A stretch of 64,000 bases of DNA from assembly GCA_003538625.1 (NCBI GenBank), contig DPRR01000006.1, positions 186,001 through 250,000 on the forward strand, in the 5' to 3' direction. This document shows, piece by piece, positions 60,464 through 64,000 of the stretch; the first letter of the stretch is position 1; every line of letters starts with the position of its first letter. Origin of the DNA: Ignavibacteriales bacterium (GTDB lineage: Bacteria > Bacteroidota > Ignavibacteria > Ignavibacteriales > Ignavibacteriaceae). The notes beneath the pieces were generated by a model. The model was not told the DNA's origin. It saw only the letters and a list, made by a program, of their open reading frames with translations, and made no database searches. Position numbers and translations under genes: made by a program.

Positions 60464-61026
60464 AATATTTCCTTTAATAAATTTCTTTTTTCGATAAGTT
60501 CCCTCAGCAGATTTCTTGATCGATGTAAAATTACTTTTACATTCGCCACAGAGATTTGTAAAACATCACCGATCTCTTCCGTAGTCATTTCTTCAAGATA
60601 AAACATTGTTATAACGGCAGCATTTTTAGGAGGAAGTTCATTTACTATTTTTCTCACCGTCACAGCGATATCTTCGTTAAGAAAATCATCTGCATTGTAT
60701 TTACTTTTCAAATAATGCAAATCGTCTATTGAATCCATATCAGATTCAATTTTTCTTTTTGCATTCGATAGTTTTGTCAGCGCCGTATTATAAACGATGC
60801 GATAAAACCATGTTGAAAACTTCGATTCAAATTTAAAGCTGCTGATATTATTATATGCCTTCAAAAAACAGTCCATTAAAATCTCTTCAGCATCAAAATC
60901 ATTTTTTAACATTCTTTTAAGCATAGAAAAAGCCTTATTCTTATATCGATCTACAAGAATAGAATAATCCGCTGCATTTCCTTTCTTTACGGATTCAATT
61001 ATCTCAACATCGGTAAGGTTTTTCAT
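60460..61026 (-). CDS. ECF RNA polymerase sigma factor
   Basis: 188 residues. Region 2 (DYSILVDRYKNKAFSMLKRMLKNDFDAEEILMDCFLKAYNNISSFKFESKFSTWFYRIVYNTAL) and region 4 (LPPKNAAVITMFYLEEMTTEEIGDVLQISVANVKVILHRSRNLL) are both intact. It directs RNA polymerase to its own regulon; its target promoters are unknown. Paired with the membrane-bound anti-sigma-like protein. Confidence 0.92.
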   Translation of the reverse strand: MKNLTDVEIIESVKKGNAADYSILVDRYKNKAFSMLKRMLKNDFDAEEILMDCFLKAYNNISSFKFESKFSTWFYRIVYNTALTKLSNAKRKIESDMDSIDDLHYLKSKYNADDFLNEDIAVTVRKIVNELPPKNAAVITMFYLEEMTTEEIGDVLQISVANVKVILHRSRNLLRELIEKRNLLKEIL

Positions 61027-61222
61027 TTTCTTTATAGACTGAATAGCTGTATCAAAGGTTACAAATATGTTTAAGTGGAAGAAAATTAGATTGAATTTAG
61101 TTTATAATCAAATTGTAACCTTATGCGATAAAGGTTAGTCAAATCTTTTAGACAGATTGATTTTAATTTTTGTAAACAAGAAAATTCTGCAAATAAAAGA
61201 ATTAAATTAAAGGAGAAATAAA

Positions 61223-61573
61223 ATGGTTTCAGAAGTTATAGCGGTATTTATCCCAATTATAATTACGCTGGTAATTGGTGCAGTATTAATCATTTACTTT
61301 TATCTTAAGTCTAAAGAAAAGCAAATGCTGATTGAAAAAGGTCTATCTGCAGAAGAAATTAAAAAATTCTTTGAAGAAAAACGCGATGGGCTTTGGTTAA
61401 TGAAGATTGGAATAATATCAATTTTCTTTGGATTGGGATTAGGAATCGGGATGATGCTGCAGGACGCAACAAATAAAGATTATTGGATCCCGTTTTCGCT
61501 TTTTGTATCAACAGGAATCGGATTTGTGATTGCAAATATTTTGTCTGATAAGTTGAAGAAGAAAAATAATTAA
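61223..61573 (+). CDS. Small DUF6249-like membrane protein
   Basis: 116 residues, with a strong ribosome site AAAGGAG eight bases before the ATG. Helix (about 5-28), then a charged cytoplasmic loop KSKEKQMLIEKGLSAEEIKKFFEEKRDGLWLMKIG, then helices about 60-75 and 87-106. It resembles the DUF6249 family found beside ECF sigma/anti-sigma genes. It is divergent from the sigma gene and likely belongs to the same regulatory set (inference). Confidence 0.78.
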   Translation: MVSEVIAVFIPIIITLVIGAVLIIYFYLKSKEKQMLIEKGLSAEEIKKFFEEKRDGLWLMKIGIISIFFGLGLGIGMMLQDATNKDYWIPFSLFVSTGIGFVIANILSDKLKKKNN

Positions 61574-61578
61574 TCAAA

Positions 61579-61605
61579 AAACCCCTTCCCTTGGGGAAGG
61601 GGTTT
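61579..61605. terminator. Hairpin terminator shared by DUF6249-like gene and trxB
   Basis: AAACCCCTTCCC (61579-61590) pairs exactly with GGGAAGGGGTTT (61594-61605), a 12-base stem with a three-base loop between two convergent genes. The sequence resembles a widespread CCCCTTCCC repeat; it would stop transcription from either side. Confidence 0.85.
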
Positions 61606-61609
61606 GGGG

Positions 61610-62572
61610 TTAACCTTCTTGTGCTTCCAGCCAACGTTCAGCATCCAACGCTGCCATACAACCTGTGCCTGCCGCAGTAACTGCTTGTCTATAAACATGA
61701 TCGGCAACATCACCGGCTGCAAAAACACCTTCAATATTTGTATAAGTTGAACCGGGTTTTGTAATTAAATAACCGGTCTCATCCAAATCAAGAAATCCTT
61801 TAAATAATTTTGTGTTCGGTTGATGTCCGATTCCCAGAAACATTCCATCTACTTTTAGCTCAGTTATTGAATGATCCTTTGTGTCTTCAAGTATAACTCC
61901 GGTCATACTTTTTCTGCCATTCTCCTCAACACCCACAACTTCCTTAACTATTTTATTTGTTAAGAATTTTATTTTTGGATTTTTCTGCGCCCTTTCAGTC
62001 ATAATTTTTGAGGCACGAAATTCATCTCGCCTATGAATAATAGTAACTTCACTTGCGAATTTTGTTAGGAAGTTTGCTTCTTCCATTGCAGTATCACCGC
62101 CGCCGACAACAATTATTTTTAATCCCTTAAAGAAAAATCCATCGCAGGTTGCACAGGCAGAAACGCCGTAACCCATATACTTCGATTCACTTTCTATTCC
62201 AAGTAATTTTGCAGTAGCACCGGTTGATATAATAATTGAATCAGCAGTATAATTTTCATCATAAGATTTTACTTTGAAAGGACGACTGGAAAAATCAACT
62301 TCAGTTATTTCTTTGTAAAAAGATTGTGCACCAAATCGCTGAGCTTGTTTACGCATAATGTCCATTAATGCAGGACCATCAATACCGTGTTCAAATCCTG
62401 GATAATTTTCTACTTCAGTAGTGATAGTTAATTGTCCGCCAGGCTGCATTCCTTCAAATATTACCGGATTAAGATTTGCACGTCCGGCATAAATAGCAGC
62501 TGTTAATCCAGCAGGACCAGAACCAATAATTAAAACTTTAAAATGATTTTTTTGATTTGCTTGTTCAGACAT
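61610..62572 (-). CDS. trxB: Thioredoxin reductase
   Basis: 320 residues. FAD-binding LIIGSGPAGLTAAIYAGRANL, redox CATC in ACATCDGFFF, NADPH-binding VVGGGDTAMEEANFL and HRRDEFRAS, and C-terminal GVFAAGDVADHVYRQAVTAAGTGCMAALDAERWL. It reduces thioredoxin with NADPH. It is convergent with the DUF6249-like gene. Confidence 0.95.
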   Translation of the reverse strand: MSEQANQKNHFKVLIIGSGPAGLTAAIYAGRANLNPVIFEGMQPGGQLTITTEVENYPGFEHGIDGPALMDIMRKQAQRFGAQSFYKEITEVDFSSRPFKVKSYDENYTADSIIISTGATAKLLGIESESKYMGYGVSACATCDGFFFKGLKIIVVGGGDTAMEEANFLTKFASEVTIIHRRDEFRASKIMTERAQKNPKIKFLTNKIVKEVVGVEENGRKSMTGVILEDTKDHSITELKVDGMFLGIGHQPNTKLFKGFLDLDETGYLITKPGSTYTNIEGVFAAGDVADHVYRQAVTAAGTGCMAALDAERWLEAQEG

Positions 62573-62685
62573 TTTTTCTCCAAAACTGATTATGAGCTAA
62601 AATTTATTTTTTCGTACTTGTAAGATTCAGATAAGTTAGTGAAGATTCAAGAATGACGTTTAATTCTTATTCTTCCGATTTTGAA

Positions 62686-62801
62686 ATTGTCATTTCGAAT
62701 CCGGCTTCAGTCGGTGAGAAATCTGAATACTAATTCATTCATAAGTAGTGAAAAATAAAAGTTACAGATTTCTCGGTCGCAGACTTCCTCGAAATGACAA
62801 T
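62686..62801. repeat. Large inverted repeat pair upstream of trxB
   Basis: TGTCATTTCGAATCCGG...GAGAAATCTG (62688-62725) faces CAGATTTCTCGGTCGC...CGAAATGACA (62765-62799), about 36 bases each, imperfectly inverted over a 39-base centre. It is in the TTTCGA/AAATCT subfamily, as at 58740. Confidence 0.8.
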
Positions 62802-62811
62802 TATTAAAACT

Positions 62812-63741
62812 TCACTCAAAAAGAAATCTTGCATTTCTTTGCAAGCCTTTAAGTTTAGTCCTTTTAACCGGGCTTTCCACAAATCGTTCCTTAAAGGATT
62901 CATTATCCAATTTCATTACTTCATCATAAGTTAATTCTTTGTTGTTTGGATAAAATTCTCTAATCGAAGTTGCTATAGAAAATTTTTGATTCCATGGACA
63001 AACATCCTGACAAATATCACAACCAAAAATCCAGTTATCAAACTTCCCTTTTAATTCAATCGGAATTTCATTTTTATTTTCAATTGTTTGGAATGAAATA
63101 CATTTATTTGCATCAACAACATATTCCTGAACAATAGCATGTGTTGGACAGGCATCAATACAAGCCTTACAGGTTCCACAGTGATCAGCAATCAAAGCAG
63201 AATAATCAAACTCATAATTTGTGATTAAAGTTGCAATAAAGAACCAACTACCAATTTCCGGATTTATAACATTCGTATGTTTTCCCATCCAGCCTATCCC
63301 TGCCCGAACAGCCCAGGCTTTGTCCATAACAGGTCCGGTATCTACGTAAGATATTGACTCAAATTCAGAATCAATTTCTTTTAACATTGTTTCGAGTTCA
63401 TCCAGTTTTTGCCAGATGACAAGATGATAATCTTTTCCCCAGGCATAGCGGGATACTTTACCTTTATCTTTTTCGTTCGTATAGTTATCAGGTATGTAAT
63501 AGTTGAGTGCAAGAGATATTATACTTTTAGCATTTGGTAAAATTTCTTTTACATCTTTTCTTTTATGGGGATTCTTCTCCATGTATCCCATTGATGCTTG
63601 AAAACCTTTATCTAACCATTGCCGAAGTTTTTCGGTTTCATCTTCAAGCGAATCTGCTTGTGCAAAACCAACAAGATCAAATCCAAGCTGCTTTGCTTTA
63701 TCAATTACTATTTGATTGGTTAGTCTGAGCATATTACTCAT
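62812..63741 (-). CDS. queG: Epoxyqueuosine reductase
   Basis: Last step of queuosine formation in tRNA. About 309 residues, cobalamin-binding N-terminal part (DLVGFAQADSLEDE, PNAKSIISLALNYY, VDTGPVMDKAWAVRAGIGWMGKHTNVINP) and two 4Fe-4S clusters (CGTCKACIDACP and CDICQDVCPW). The start is ambiguous: ATG at 63747 lies at the end of a repeat, so 63741 or 63732 is preferred. It shares the pathway that begins with folE at the other end of the window. Confidence 0.94.
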   Translation of the reverse strand: MSNMLRLTNQIVIDKAKQLGFDLVGFAQADSLEDETEKLRQWLDKGFQASMGYMEKNPHKRKDVKEILPNAKSIISLALNYYIPDNYTNEKDKGKVSRYAWGKDYHLVIWQKLDELETMLKEIDSEFESISYVDTGPVMDKAWAVRAGIGWMGKHTNVINPEIGSWFFIATLITNYEFDYSALIADHCGTCKACIDACPTHAIVQEYVVDANKCISFQTIENKNEIPIELKGKFDNWIFGCDICQDVCPWNQKFSIATSIREFYPNNKELTYDEVMKLDNESFKERFVESPVKRTKLKGLQRNARFLFE

Positions 63742-63838
63742 TGTCATCTTGAGCGAAGTCGAAAGATGACATTTAGTTTTTATATAAAGAAGGTCACTCT
63801 TCTTCCCTCGACTTCGCTCGGGATGACATTTCAGTGTG
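63741..63838. repeat. Dispersed repeat cluster upstream of queG
   Basis: TGTCATCTT (63742-63750) pairs with AAGATGACA (63763-63771). A second unit, TTCCCTCGACTTCGCTCGGGATGACA (63803-63828), is the mate of the unit near 3700. A third subfamily of the window's repeats. Confidence 0.78.
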
Positions 63839-63858
63839 ACGATGGGATTTTAATTTTC

Positions 63859-64000
63859 CTACCACTTTAATTCTTTAGCTTTTACAATTGCATAAACTTC
63901 ATCATCAATAATCCTAACAGGATATGAATCGAGTCCTCTTGCTCCGGTTGGCTGCTTTCCTGTTTTTAGATTGAACATCCAGCCGTGTGCTGGGCATACA
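63859..64000 (-). CDS. Rieske [2Fe-2S] domain protein, 5' end outside window
   Basis: The C-terminal 46 or so codons are visible: VCPAHGWMFNLKTGKQPTGARGLDSYPVRIIDDEVYAIVKA ending LKW and stop. CPAHGW is the second half of the Rieske cluster motif (C-x2-H), followed by the strand pattern of small NirD-like Rieske ferredoxins. The first C-x-H half would be just beyond the window's edge. A partner oxygenase or nitrite-reductase link cannot be seen. Confidence 0.85.
   Translation of the reverse strand, partial: VCPAHGWMFNLKTGKQPTGARGLDSYPVRIIDDEVYAIVKAKELKW

Noticed and set aside
1..64000. CRISPR arrays, rRNA or tRNA genes
   Set aside because: No regularly spaced direct repeats of CRISPR type and no cloverleaf or rRNA-like sequence was found by eye. 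A covariance-model scan would settle this.

Overview
The window is AT-rich, compactly organised DNA from a Gram-negative, anaerobically respiring bacterium. Gene content points to the Bacteroidota/Ignavibacteria side of the tree: clade II-type nos genes, NrfHA, quinol NO reductase, signal-peptide-plus-beta-propeller secreted proteins, CusCBA with Bacteroidota-type heavy-metal-binding domains, and HYC_CC_PP and Met-rich copper proteins. The assignment is inferred from gene content, not from a marker-gene search. Almost every gene is on the minus strand; the plus-strand genes are folE, a ClC channel and one small membrane protein.

Region 1 (1-5.76 kb) is housekeeping: a truncated secreted propeller protein, rlmB, hisS, a PTS IIA-like protein, a TPR protein and folE. 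Region 2 (5.76-20.74 kb) is a copper/silver-resistance island read leftward. It holds an HYC_CC_PP protein, CusA, CusC, CusB, two small proteins with altered metal-binding domains, two very Met-rich exported proteins (one apparently frameshifted), two outer-membrane-like proteins, two c-type cytochromes, small membrane proteins, a DUF302 protein and a CPH-type P1B ATPase.

Region 3 (20.85-47.92 kb) is a nitrogen-oxide respiration and NO-defence island. It contains hemerythrin-nrfH-nrfA; an Rrf2 regulator with a NapH/NosR-like ferredoxin; cytochrome c-nosZ-(membrane protein)-nosL-nosD-nosF-nosY; cupin-DUF6448-like-qNor-cupin; a ClC channel; a cbb3-like oxidase with duplicated cytochrome domains plus a ferredoxin-reductase-like protein; Ric/ScdA, a cupin and a 4-TM protein; DUF2249, a short oxidase-like membrane protein, a methyltransferase and a ferredoxin; and a cysteine-free Crp/Fnr regulator. 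No nitrate reductase and no NirS/NirK gene is present, so the visible chemistry is nitrite to ammonium, NO to N2O and N2O to N2. Two regulatory codes can be read. Three 22-bp inverted-repeat sites (AATCAGA-N8-TCTGATT type) lie before the rrf2 gene and before cytochrome c-nosZ. Four TTGAC-N4-GTCAG-type Crp/Fnr boxes lie before the qNor operon, before the DUF2249 operon, before the crp gene itself, and next to a probable gene remnant.

Region 4 (48-64 kb) is housekeeping again: yihY, purL, an exonuclease, a GIY-YIG protein, a thioesterase, threonine aldolase, lnt, a DedA protein, ispF, acylphosphatase, an EamA transporter, era, an ECF sigma/anti-sigma pair, trxB, queG and a truncated Rieske protein. 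Many gene borders here carry dispersed palindromic repeats. One 0.26-kb gap holds the decayed tail of a REP-associated-type transposase between two related hairpins. These repeats push several open reading frames upstream of their likely real starts, and I corrected those starts.
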